Positions 1 to 10,000 of a stretch of 32,029 nt of DNA are shown one piece after another. The stretch is from Fusarium oxysporum f. sp. lycopersici 4287 (lineage: Eukaryota > Ascomycota > Sordariomycetes > Hypocreales > Nectriaceae), in contig NC_030999.1 in the NCBI RefSeq assembly GCF_000149955.1, positions 1,336,104 through 1,368,132 on the forward strand. The letters are read 5' to 3'. Under the pieces are notes generated by a model that was not told the DNA's origin, did no database searches, and saw only the letters and a program-made list of their open reading frames with translations. The first letter of the stretch is position 1. Every line of letters starts with the position of its first letter. The position numbers and the translations under genes are program-made.

Positions 1-142
1 GCTGCTGTTCCCTCTCGGCGCGTTGCCGCTCCTCCTGTCGTTCTCTCTCTGCTTCCTCGGCGCGTTGTCGCTCCTCCTTCGCGCGCTGCTCAGCTTCTCC
101 TAGGAGTCTTGTCAACTCTTCTACACTCAATGATCCATCCAT
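1..142 (-). CDS. Coiled-coil protein, N-terminus only (leaves the window)
   Basis: The minus strand opens with ATG at 142 and stays open to base 1, giving 47 codons of a longer gene. After a short head (MDGSLSVEELTRLLGEAEQ) the protein becomes a charged E/R/Q heptad repeat with units such as RAEREQQ, predicted to form a coiled coil. The DNA is nearly identical to about 13190-13340, the start of the nuclease-like/kinase gene ending at 10891. The head also resembles that gene's (VEELTRLLGEA against VGELEKLLQEA). This is therefore probably a second member of that family on the same strand 13 kb away. Nothing of its C-terminal domains can be seen, so kinase or nuclease function is inferred only from the paralogue. 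Confidence 0.7.
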   Translation of the reverse strand, partial: MDGSLSVEELTRLLGEAEQRAKEERQRAEEAERERQEERQRAEREQQ

Positions 143-977
143 GATATGTGGGATTGGTCTCGTGGTGAGGATCGATTTCGAAGGGTGGATATTTGCATCG
201 CAAACGGGTGTTTTGTGTTTTGAAGCTCGGCCTAAATAAAGAGGAGCCCCATCAGGTTGCGAGGGGTTACCCGGCCGGAAATCGTTTAACGCAAGATCTT
301 TGTCAGCGTGCGGGGCTCCACGCAATAAGACTTTAGCGGGTCCCAGAGTAATTTGATTGACCAGCAACTGCATCACTATCACCTGTAGGTTTTTCTTTTC
401 TTTTTTTACCCCGGATGAAGATCTGGTTCGATTACTACAACGAGCCATTCAACGCGGCAGAATGAGTGCCTCAATTGGGTCATCGCCCGTTCTTCCCTCT
501 AGTAGTCAATGATAAAATCAATTGTAGCAGATTTGAATTATCTGCCCCATATTACAGGGAGGTAGATTTGATTTCATTGACAGGGGTTGATTTGATTTTT
601 GTGAGCCAATCATAGCTCACCACTATTCCGTCAAAGACCCGCAACGAACGCGTAAAGCTTCCACGAAGCGATTCCAGTAGGCGATTCCAGTAGGCGATTC
701 CAGCTCAAGTTTTCAGGGCCACAACCAACATCTCTTGTCTTTTGTAGCTTCATCAGATCCTTAAATACTTAATAATATAGGAGCGCTTTTTGTTTTTTTC
801 TTTTTTTGAAATTAAACCTTTGTTTCTTCTGTTGAAATGGGAAGATTCATATTTTTTTTTTTTTTTCATTCAAAATATGCAGTAGGAGAACTACTGGTTA
901 TGTACAGGCACCACCTCCGTGGAATGTTCCACCTTGTTCCACACCTTGCCACCGACTTGGTCGTCTCACATTTGTGA
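143..977. other. Intergenic stretch with no recognisable gene
   Basis: No supported coding region was seen. It holds the upstream region of the coiled-coil gene. There is a short tandem repeat at 668-703, where a 13-bp unit gcgattccagtag occurs twice plus a partial third. Several poly-T runs lie at 790-866. AT-rich TTTGATT-type simple sequence at 530-600 resembles stretches at 14960-15035 and 22205-22320. Confidence 0.5.
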
Positions 978-1168
978 TCTCCAACAAAGGGACCACAGAC
1001 TCGGAATTGGACTTCATTCATCGAAGCTGTCACTGCTGACGGCCGCGCTTTAGTTCCTGGCATAATCTTCAAGGGGAAGGAACTGCAGAAACAATGGTTT
1101 CTTGACGAGTTCAAGCAGATAGCAGACTGGTATTACATAACTTCGCCCAACGGGTGGACTGATGACCG
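978..1168 (+). pseudogene. pogo/Fot-type DDE transposase fragment
   Basis: About 63 plus-strand codons read as the middle of a pogo/Fot1 (DDE_1) transposase. Motifs include TRNWTSFIEAVTADG, LVPGIIFKGK and YYITSPNGWTDD. In intact relatives, including the one at 22283 in this window (ITVIQAINAEGQSIAPFIIGAGK, IATSQNGWTNNE), this block lies between the first and second catalytic aspartates. Upstream there is a stop at 975-977 and no recognisable helix-turn-helix part. The reading breaks off after the TDDR codons, exactly where the terminal sequence of a hAT element (CAGTGATCGG) begins at 1169. It is a dead remnant cut by a hAT insertion. Confidence 0.75.
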
Positions 1169-1223
1169 CAGTGATCGGAATGGTCTGGTATGGTCTGGTA
1201 TGGGGGGTCAAACCAAACCATAC
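1133..1223 (+). repeat. 91-bp direct repeat: pogo tail plus hAT left end (copy 1)
   Basis: These 91 bases recur at 4849-4939 with a single mismatch seen. Each copy contains the last 36 bp of the pogo fragment (YITSPNGWTDDR) followed by 55 bp of a hAT left terminus starting CAGTGATCGG. The copy at 4849 continues into a full hAT element. This one stops after 55 bp and passes into 72 bp of GC-rich, palindrome-containing sequence (for example AGGTGCGCACCT at 1234-1245) of unknown origin. Confidence 0.75.
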
Positions 1224-1447
1224 GGGCGCCAATAGGTGCGCACCTGGATGCGCACGTAAGTGTCACGTGTTGCGCACCCGGTGCGTCTGTAAGGGAGTTA
1301 TGTAAGCCCAACACCCTTGTATGCCAGCCAGCCTATTGTATTTTATTGTATTGCTTCTAATCTCTAGATGACGAACTGCTCTGCTATACAGATTTTTTCT
1401 CACGGTGCCATAATTGGGATATAAGTAATGTAGGCGTTAATAATAAT

Positions 1448-4400
1448 CTAAGCAGTAACTATGATACAGTCTTCAGCCAGTTTATCGTTCGAGTACAGAG
1501 CTTGTTGGTCGATCATGTCCTGCTCAACCCTCTTCCAAATCTCCTTCATGCCTGTTCGCCTGTTCGCCAGAGGGTTGTCGCCCATCTCCTGGGCGACTTG
1601 CCTCTCCACACGTTCATCTTCTACCCTGGTCCAATCCAAGTACGCCATCATCTCCTCCTTAGTCCACTCCCGTCCAGGTATCGTTGATGTGCATCGCTTA
1701 CCCATCTGCTTATAATCCAAACACCAGCTGTAACTTGTCTTATCGTAGCGTTGAGGGAGGCCCATTGCCTTTCGATATTCCTGGTTAGTCTTTAAGCTAC
1801 CTCGAGGCAGCTTGTTATACCATGCCATCCGTGCTGCAATATATCGATCATATATAGCACGAGGGTCATCATAGCGTATGTCTGGCCCAGACGCTGGTAC
1901 CGATGGCGGCATATCTGGTGGTGGAGGTACATCCGCTGATGAGGATGGCAGTGCTATTATATCTGGCGGGGACGGCACCATCTCTTGATCACATAGTGCC
2001 GCTGGCGGCGCTACCTGCTGCTGTGGCAAAATTGAGCATAAGGATGGATCGGGAACTGGCTGTTGAGCCGAACTTGGTGTAGTCGATGGCGGCAGCGTAT
2101 TTGGGGGCGCTGTAGAAGCTGAGGGAGATACAAGATGCGCATATCGCAATGGGCATGCCTTTGAGCTCATCCTGTGGCCCTGTGTATGACATCTTGAACA
2201 TTTGGGGTTGGCTCTCGTCTGTGATGCTTGTTCGACGATCTCAAATGCACATGGCTCGCGCTGAGTGCTAGTCTTCGGCAATGTTGACGTAGCTGGCACC
2301 TGATCGAACTGACGGCGGGGCTCTATGAGCAATTGAGGGTTTCCTTCTCGTTGAAGATGCCAATGCGTATGGAAGTGGTGTAGTTGAAGCGGCTGGGCTT
2401 GTTGTAGAAGAGGCTCAATTGTGTGAGCGCAAGGGAGCCCAAGCGTTGCTGAGAAGACTCCTGTGCAGGCAGGGAGTCTGTCCTGTTGGAGCCGCTTTCT
2501 CTGCGCCTCAACCTTCCGCAATGCCTCGTGAGATACCCAGCCTCGTATGATGCTGTATAGACTCCCTGAGAGTTCTATGGGTGTTCGGATTTGCTGCTTC
2601 GCCTGGTTTGCTCGGAGCTCAGCTACTTGGTTAAGTATCGCCAGCTTGATAGCCCTCCAGGCCTCAAAGAGATCTAGCTGGGAAGTATCAAGGTACACCT
2701 TGATGAGCTGATGAATACCCTCGCCTCGAGATGTAACCACATTCTCAAAGTGAAGATACCGATCAACCCAAGCTTTCACGAGCTTTGTTTTGTAGAGGTC
2801 AAGCCATGTTTCGATGATGTAGGCGACCTCCCGGGCGTGAGCTGAAGCATAGCGCTCTTTGAGCTGCTGAAGCCTGTCTTCAAATGTCTCCTCATTTGCC
2901 GATGCCACGAGCTCATGCCATCTTCCGTAGAAGTCCTTCCACTCTTGGTGGCCTTGAGGCTTTTGAGCCGCATCGTTATGACGCATAAAGCTTGGCTGGC
3001 AGTAACGCAGGACTGCCTTGTTGGCATGCCAAAGGCATAGAAGCGATACTGCAGCCGGGAAACAATGAGATACCGCATTCATGCAGGCCAGACAGCGGTC
3101 TGTAAGGATCACAGATGGCAGCCTTGCGCTACAGGCTTCGTACATTGAACGTAGCCGATCTAACGCCCAGATGTAGTCCTTCTCCTCCTCGCCGCTGAGG
3201 AAGGCGAAGGCGATGCAGAATGATCGTTGACAGGCATCAACACCGACGATATCGAGAAGAGGCATCCTATACTTGTTTGTCTTATATGTGCAGTCCAATA
3301 TAAGTATATCCGGGTATGACTTAAGGTATGTTAGCGACTCTGGGTGGGCAAACAACACAGCTGTAACCCGACCATCCTCGTCGAAGCGTATTCGACTCCA
3401 GAAACCCTCAGCCTCAAGCTCATTAGCAAGAGCTTGGATTGTGCTCTGGCCCTTCTTCTGGTCTCGTTTGCCTTGTGCAATGCAGTTGTAGATGTCTTGC
3501 TGGGTGGCATGAGACTCTGTGTTCTGACGTAGGTAGGACCTGATCTCTTTCGGTGCTACACCAGCGTTTGCAAGGTTGTTAATAGTTGACCTATCTGCAT
3601 TGGATAGTTGACGATGGACTGGATGTGCAGACATGCTTGTGCTTGGCTCGTGGTTGTGATGGGCAAACTCGCTGCCAGGACGGTGTGTAAGGCGCCACGT
3701 TGTCTTATCCAAGGCCTCCTTCGCAAGGACTGAGAATTGACACCCTGTACGCCGTGTTGTAGTTGACCGTTGCCGTACGCCCGAGGCCTTTGGAGGTGCT
3801 CCTCCACGGTCACAGCTGAAGAAAACAATTCGTCTGCCGCTCTCTGTTTTCTTCGACTTCCCAGTGACAAACGCATCAGGGTTCAAATCCATACCACGAA
3901 ATCCACATATGGATCCATAATGTGGATCCATATCCATTCCATTCCATTCCACGTGGGCTTCAGCATTTCCATATCCACGCCACGAAGCCCCTTCCACATG
4001 TTCCACATGTGGAAATCGTGGAATATTTTAGGTGGGGTTCGAAAATACCTTGATTTCCTTGTGAAATCCCGCATATCCTAAGTACTTTCTATCACCCACA
4101 ACAACACAACATCGATTTGCCACCCCATTTTCCTCCGTACACAATGAGTCCATTCTGGGGGCTTCACTGTTACTCGCGTTACTACCCCAAATCGAAATGG
4201 CCACTCCCCATCCTACCAAGTCAACCACATCCGTTCCAGAACGAACAGAAGAGGACAATCAACGGCTCTTTCAGCTCTACAAAAGCTGGATCTTGACGGA
4301 GAGAGACGGCAAGGCGCGTCTATAGGTATATCGGTTCGGCTACGAATATCCAGCATAACAAGAAACAGGAACGTCGGTGGGTGTGTTGCCTTTGCGTCAA

Positions 4401-4761
4401 GCAACGGCGGATTTTAATGGACCAATGACAAAAACATTGACGTCACCGAGGGCGGGCGGGACCCATTAATTACCATTGTTGGACGAAGTAGGTTTCCATT
4501 CCACGAATTCCACAATATGGATCCATTTCCATAATGGATCCATTTCCACCCATTCCACATCGAAATTATTAGTCAGCATCCATATCCACGCCATATTCAC
4601 AAATGTGTCGTGGAGTGTCGTGGATTTGAACCCTGAAACGCATAGCCCCTGGGAGCTGCCCATGCATTGATCGCGGCGTGTAGGGCTTCCCGAGAGCCAT
4701 ACTCGCGTTCAGGAGGCAGGCAGTCATCAGAAAATTGACGAGTAGCTGTAACTGGATTCAT
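1448..4761 (-). pseudogene. MULE transposase gene, split by a hAT-like insertion
   Basis: This minus-strand gene runs from ATG 4761 to 4636, is interrupted at 3877-4635, then continues 3868 to 1448. The 8 bp at 3869-3876 and 4636-4643 are the duplicated target, and removing one copy plus the insert leaves a single frame of about 848 codons. Counted in that frame: a FAR1-type zinc-binding N-terminus (about 10-115, split by the insertion after PRGYAF), a MULE DDE domain with D234 (ILDCTYK), D299 (LTDRC), a CLWHANK motif and E425 (SRGEG), a zinc knuckle CSRCHTQGH near 600, and a proline/serine-rich tail with a conserved acidic C-terminus. Apart from the insertion no stop or frameshift is visible, so the block is recent. 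The apparent start at 4006 lies inside the inserted element and is not the native one. Confidence 0.85.
3877..4635. mobile_element. Non-autonomous hAT-like element (759 bp) inserted in the MULE gene
   Basis: The ends are 15-bp perfect inverted repeats, CAGGGTTCAAATCCA at 3877-3891 and its complement at 4621-4635. They are flanked by identical 8-bp sequences AAACGCAT at 3869-3876 and 4636-4643. An 8-bp duplication and a CAGGG terminus are typical of hAT elements. About 95 bp just inside each end are similar in direct orientation and rich in TGGATCCAT and TTCCAC motifs, probably subterminal transposase-binding repeats. The centre has no transposase. It contains only a 42-codon plus-strand ORF (4197-4325, starting MATPHPTKSTTS) that I cannot identify. 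It therefore depends on a transposase made elsewhere. Confidence 0.85.
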
Positions 4762-4848
4762 TCTAGGAGAGATGATTTGAGTAGATCGTTGCGCGGCGAA
4801 GTGAGGCTCTTTATCAACGGGAAAGGGGTAGCTACAAGGGTGTTGGGC

Positions 4849-4939
4849 TTACATAACTTCGCCCAACGGGTGGACTGATGACCGCAGTGATCGGAATGGT
4901 CTGGTATGGTCTGGTATGGGGGGTCAGACCAAACCATAC
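4849..4939 (+). repeat. 91-bp direct repeat: pogo tail plus hAT left end (copy 2)
   Basis: This is the second copy of the block at 1133-1223, with one mismatch. Here the hAT left terminus (from 4884) continues into the hAT transposase gene. The preceding 36 bp are the same pogo codons that precede the copy at 1169. Confidence 0.75.
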
Positions 4940-5063
4940 CAGATGCTTACATAATAACCGGTATGGTATTACCGGTAAGACCAGTAATACCATTAAGGAT
5001 GCCAAGACTTTTAAGAACGACGTCGAAAAGCTATAGAAGGGTGAAATAAAGTGTATTATACTA

Positions 5064-6783
5064 CTAGCTAGTGACCCAATCGTCGTCGTTCTCACTATCC
5101 TCACTATCGTTGTTCTCCTCAACTCGGGGCTTTCCATACCAAGCCCGGAGACACTCACAGGCCTCTATAATATCCGCCTTCAGCCTACCACGGCGATCAA
5201 CTATGGTAAGCTTTGCACTGCTGAAAAGGCGTTCACACTCATCTGACATGGGCGAGATCGCAAACAGATCCAGAGCGAAGCGAGCAAGATCTCTTTGGGA
5301 GTCATAACGGGATAGCCAGTATGCGATAGCCTCATCGCAACCTGCCTCGTCGTCATGAAGCCGGTCGGTGGAAATGTATTGTTCATACAAATCAGCTGCA
5401 GAGACCGGAGCGTCTATTCGAATGCGTTTGTGTTCCCTCTGGCGATCAAATGCGGGGTCAGGATATCTCTCCTTTCTGACTGGTGGCGGCAGCATCTCAA
5501 CGGCGTATCTTCCCTTATACTCTGTCTCCCAGAGCTGCTTCACCGCAGATTGTGCGTTATCAAACCACTTCTGTTTTTCTTTTCCGGCTTGGAGTACCCA
5601 TTCTTGCCTGAACCATGCCCACTTTCGATATGGGTCCAGTATCTGAGCTGCATAGTACGCTGGTGGAAGCTCAGTATCTTCAGGGAATCGATTCTGCCAG
5701 TTCAGCTGCTGGTTGCTGTAATACTCCTCGCACTTTGACCACGCAGCATCTGCGCAACCCTGAAGATACTTCCATGTGAAATTATTGTCGTCTTCGGTAT
5801 CGATTGTATCGTAGTGATCTTTTGTTTCATTTATTTCTCGAAGAAGGCAGTCCAGAGTTGAAAACCAGTCGGCGAGCGATGTTTTCTTCCCCTCAGAGAG
5901 CAAAGTTGCGGCGTAGAAGTCCTTCAGAGCAAGCTCAATCTTTTCAAGCTCGAACCAGTGCTGTCCATCAAGTTTGAAGTTCGCAATCCCATGAGAGCCT
6001 TTCCCAGGTACATGGCGAGCTGAGAAGATCTCCAAACGCTCACGAACATTCAACGCCCGCGTAATTGAATGAAACCACGAATTCCAGCGTGTCGAGTTGT
6101 TCTGGATAAGCTCGAGCCTATCGAATTCGGCAAGATCTCCGCCGACAATTATTGCAGCAAACTCCTCTCGGCGTTGCGGGGTAAGCCTAATGTATCGCAC
6201 GAGGTTGTGAAGCCGACCTAAACACCCAAATCTTTTCCAGAGCTCTTCCACCTTCGCATAGTCTCCGCGTTGATAGTGTTTTTCGAGCTTTGCTAGATAC
6301 CTTTCACAGTCCCGGCCCATAAGGAATGCCTGGCAGCAGAGATTGATAATATGGCCCAAGCAACGAAGCCGGCGATGGCGGCGTTGCTTGGCGTCATCCA
6401 TGGGCAGAGCTCCTTGAGTATGAACTCAACAGCGGTATCATTCGACGAGCGTTATCCAGCATGAAGTATCCNNNNNNNNNNNNNNNNNNNNNNNNNNNNN
6501 NNNNNNNNNNNNNNNNNNNNNNNNNNNNNNNNNNNNNNNNNNNNNNNNNNNNNNNNNNNNNNNNNNNNNNNNNNNNNNNNNNNNNNNNNNNNNNNNNNNN
6601 NNNNNNNNNNNNNNNNNNNNNNNNNNNNNNNNNNNNNNNNNNNNNNNNNNNNNNNNNNNNNNNNNNNNNNNNNNNNNNNNNNNNNNNNNNNNNNNNNNNN
6701 NNNNNNNNNNNNNNNNNNNNNNNNNNNNNNNNNNNTGAGCTCGTAGCCAGAGAGGACGGCGAGGTTGGAACTGGAGATTCCAT
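5064..6783 (-). pseudogene. hAT transposase, gapped and frameshifted
   Basis: The C-terminal 445 codons (5064-6401) are open. They read as the second half of a fungal hAT transposase, starting at RLRCLGHIINLCCQAF and including STRWNSW and the C-terminal dimerisation block ISPMSDECERLFSSAKLTI. Just upstream (6402-6471) the conserved stretch occupies three frames in turn: GYFMLDNA, then SSNDTAVEFILKELCP, then MDDAKQRR. This implies two single-base shifts within 70 bp. On the far side of the gap, MESPVPTSPSSLATSS at 6783-6736 looks like the usual start of such proteins. The BED finger and first catalytic region would have to lie in the 264-base gap, which is too small for the roughly 300 residues expected. 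The gap size is therefore wrong or the element is deleted. Confidence 0.75.
6472..6735. other. Assembly gap (264 N)
   Basis: A run of N inside the hAT transposase gene. Open reading frames that cross it are artefacts of reading N as coding. Confidence 0.99.
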
Positions 6784-6807
6784 ATGTGATATCTCAATAC
6801 CGTAAAT

Positions 6808-7062
6808 GGGTCAACTACGTGTTGTATGTAGGATTGTAATTTTAAGCCGAGAAAACTCTTGACCTTGAGGCGCTAGCCAGTTTGGTCCATAACCCAGCCG
6901 CCTAGCGCTACCAACTCAGCCTATTTTTAGCCCATTTTAGCCTTACTGGTATGACTTGGTATACCGGTAATACCATGGTATTGAGATTTCTTCAAACCAT
7001 ACCAAGTCTTGGCGGTATTTACCATACCAATACCAACTCATACCAGACCATTCCGATCACTG
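6808..7062. repeat. hAT right-end sequence, copy 1
   Basis: These 255 bp are near-identical to 15044-15293, with small indels (for example an extra gtat after the common start). Both end in CATACCAGACC...CACTG, the hAT terminus. Confidence 0.8.
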
Positions 7063-10000
7063 CCCCCAAGAGGCACCTCTCTACTCGTAGCTCGCCCTAC
7101 AGTAGTTGTCGGTGAAGCACGTCCCATTGGACATCAATACAGTTGATCCTCGCAGAGCTTCCCTCCAGCAGCGTCCCATCTAGTTCATCCAGCATATCAT
7201 CGGCACAAAGGCGCATTTACTTTCAAGAGGTCATCCCGTCAGCGGGATCTATTCCTCTCCAGCCTAGAATTCTCTTGCACAGATAGATCAAGTAGCTTTC
7301 CATACCCTGAGGCAGGAAGTCCATGATCCCCTAAGATCGCCAGTAGCTGCAACCTAGGACCATACATCCTTGGGGAAACCCCTCGCGGGGGAAAAACCCA
7401 AGGTGGCCAGAACGCTGCTCTGTAGACGAGGCAATTGCCCCCTTCCACGGTCTCCAGGTAAGCTCTGTACCATTTTGACCCAGCGGTTTGTGTCTAGTAG
7501 TCTCATCCAGTGAGACATATCGTCGAGGCCCGGTTGTGTTCCGGGCAGCAGCCGAGGCTGCAGAAAGAAAGAGGTTCTCTGGGCAGTATGCGTACTGCAG
7601 AGGTCGGTCATGCAGCGTTTGAGCTACGAAAAGGGCAGCGAGCCATTTGAGGCCCGTGCGTCGAAGTTGGGGGCAACTGAGGGCCCAGAAAGTCGCGCAG
7701 CTGACGGCTGCTGGTCTTGTTTGGCAGCCGAAGCCGCAAAGGTCGGTCGAGGCAGCGTTGGGCTGCAGGTGAGGATGTGGGTGAGGATGCGATGACCCTC
7801 AAGTGTCGAGCGGTAGAATGCCGCAAGTGTCGTCTGGGCAGCCGAGGCTGCAGATGTCGGTTGTGCGGGAAATCGAAGGGGCGCAGAGCCCGGAATGTCG
7901 AAGGCTCGCGAAGCCGTAATGTCGAGGTAGGAAGAAGCCGCAGATATCACAAAGGAAATGGTGCCCGAAGGCGATGTCAAGAGCTCGCGGAGCTCAGTGT
8001 CGTTGGAGACACATGTCACGAAGAAAGGTCAACTCTCTGAAATCCCTTTCTTCCAGCAGCTGTTAGGGTCCCGCTAAGCCCACAGCTGTCTTTGCTGCCA
8101 TTTTGGCCTGCAAAAACTTTCTGCCCTAGCAGCGCGCTAACAGCGGGTGCCAAGGAAAAATTTTTACAGGAGAGAGTTGGTATGCTTTAAGTGTTATGTT
8201 ATGTTATGTTATGTATATTTTTCGTCCGGGGGGGCCATCAGCCCCGAAAAGTCTCCTAAGGGAGCACAGGACGTGCTGAGCTAAACTATCTACAATCGCT
8301 GCCATACTGATCCTCGCTCAGGTCATCTGCAAGGCCTCTTGCGTCGAAGCCGTATACATGCTCGAGCTTTTTCTGACCCGATCCCCCCAAGAGGCACCTC
8401 TCTACTCGTAGCCAGCTCTACAGTAGTTGTCGTTGAAGCACGTCCCATGGCGATCAATACAGTTGATCTCAGCAGAGCTTCCCACGACGCTTCTATCCTT
8501 CTAGTTCATCCAGCATATCATCGGCACAAAGGCGCATTTACTTTCAAGAGGTCATCCCGTCAGCGGGATCTATTCCTCTCCAGCCTAGAATTCTCTTGCA
8601 CAGATAGATCAAGTAGCTTTCCATACCCTGAGGCAGGAAGTCCATGATCCCCTAAGATCGCCAGTAGCTGCAACCCTAGAACCGTGCATCCTTAGGGAAA
8701 ACCCTTGCAGGAGAAAACCCCAAGGCGGCTAGAACGCTGCTCTGTAGACGAGGCAATTGCCCCCTTCCACGGTCTCCAGGTAAGCTCTGTACCATTTTGA
8801 CCCAGCGGTTTGTGTCTAGTAGTCTCATCCAGTGAGACATATCGTCGAGGCCCGGTTGTGTTCCGGGCAGCAGCCGAGGCTGCGAAAAGAAAGAGGAGAG
8901 TCTCTGGGCAGTACGCGACTGCAGAGATCGGTCAAGCAGCTTCCGAGCTGCAAAAAGGGCAACGAATCGTGTGGGGTCCGTGCGTCAAGGTCGAGGGCAC
9001 CAGAGGGCCCAGAAAGTCGAGCAGCCGAAGACTGTTTGTGTTGTTCGGGCAGCCAAAGCTGCAGAGGTCGGTCGGGGCAGCGATAAACTGCAGGCGGAGG
9101 TGAGAGTGAGGGTGAGGGCACGATGACCCTCGATGTCAAGCAGCAAGATGCTGCGAATGTCGTCTGGGCAGCCGAGGCTGCAGAAGTCGGTCGTACGGGA
9201 AGTCGAGGGGCACAGAGGCCGGAATATCGCAGGCTCGCGAAGCCGGAATGTCGGGGTAAGAAGAAGCCGCAAATAACACGTGAGAAGTAGCGCCCGAAGG
9301 CGGTGTCAAGAGCTCGCGAAGCTCAATGTCGTTGCAGACACTCGTCGCGAAGAAAGGTCAACTCTCTGAAATCCCTTTCTTCAGGCAGCTGTTAGGGTCC
9401 CGCTAAGCCCACAGCTGCTTTTGCTGCCATTTTGGCCTGCAAAAATTCTCTACCCTAGCAGCGCGCTAACAGCGGGTGCCAAGGAAAAATTTTTACAGGA
9501 GAGAGTTGGTATGCTTTTAAGTGTTATGTTATGTTATGTTATGTATATTTTTCGTCCGGGGGGGGCCATCAGCCCCGAAAAGTCTCCTAAGGGAGCACAG
9601 GACGTGCTGAGCTAAACTATCTACAATCGCTGCCATACTGATCCTCGCTCAGGTCATCTGCAAGGCTCTTGCGTCGGAGCCGTATACATGCTCGAGCGTT
9701 TTCTGTACTCATCCCCCCAAGAGGCACCTCTCTACTCGTAGCCAGCTCTACAGTAGTTGTCGGTGAAGCACGTCCCATGGACATCAATACAGTTGATCTC
9801 AGCAGAGCTTCCCTCCGGCAACGCTTCTATCTAGTTCATCCAGCATATCATCGGCACAAAGGCGCTTTACTTTCAAGAGGTCATCCCGTCAGCGGGAACT
9901 ATTCCTCTCCAGCCTAGAATTCTCTTGCACAGATAGATCAAGTAGCTTTCCATACCCTAAGGCAGGAAGTCCATGATCCCCTAAGATCGCCAGTAGCTGC

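Larger units (their letters stand above)
1296..4858 (-). mobile_element. Mutator-like element (Hop-like MULE) with 26-bp terminal inverted repeats
   Basis: Sequence 1296-1321 (starting AGTTATGTAAGCCC) is the perfect reverse complement of 4833-4858. The pair brackets a Mutator-like transposase gene, so these are taken as the element's terminal inverted repeats. The element is about 2.8 kb once the 759-bp insertion at 3877-4635 and its duplicated 8 bp are subtracted. No matching target duplication is visible outside the repeats. The outer 10 bp of the right repeat (TTACATAACT) are also native pogo sequence at 1133-1142, so the true end may be 10 bp further in, with a 16-bp repeat. MULEs of the Hop family are known from F. 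oxysporum. Assignment to that family is by protein type only. Confidence 0.65.
4884..7062 (-). mobile_element. hAT element, decayed, with chimeric flanks
   Basis: The left end at 4884 (CAGTGATCGGAATGGTCTGG) and the right end at 7062 (complement of the same sequence) are inverted repeats of about 24 bp enclosing a hAT transposase gene. The left flank is pogo sequence and the right flank is the interior of the 1.3-kb tandem repeat, so no target duplication is shared. The two ends therefore probably come from different insertion sites joined by recombination or deletion. The right-end 255 bp (6808-7062) recurs as a solitary copy at 15044-15293. Subterminal DNA is rich in TACCGGTA and GGTAT motifs. 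The element contains a 264-base assembly gap. Confidence 0.7.
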
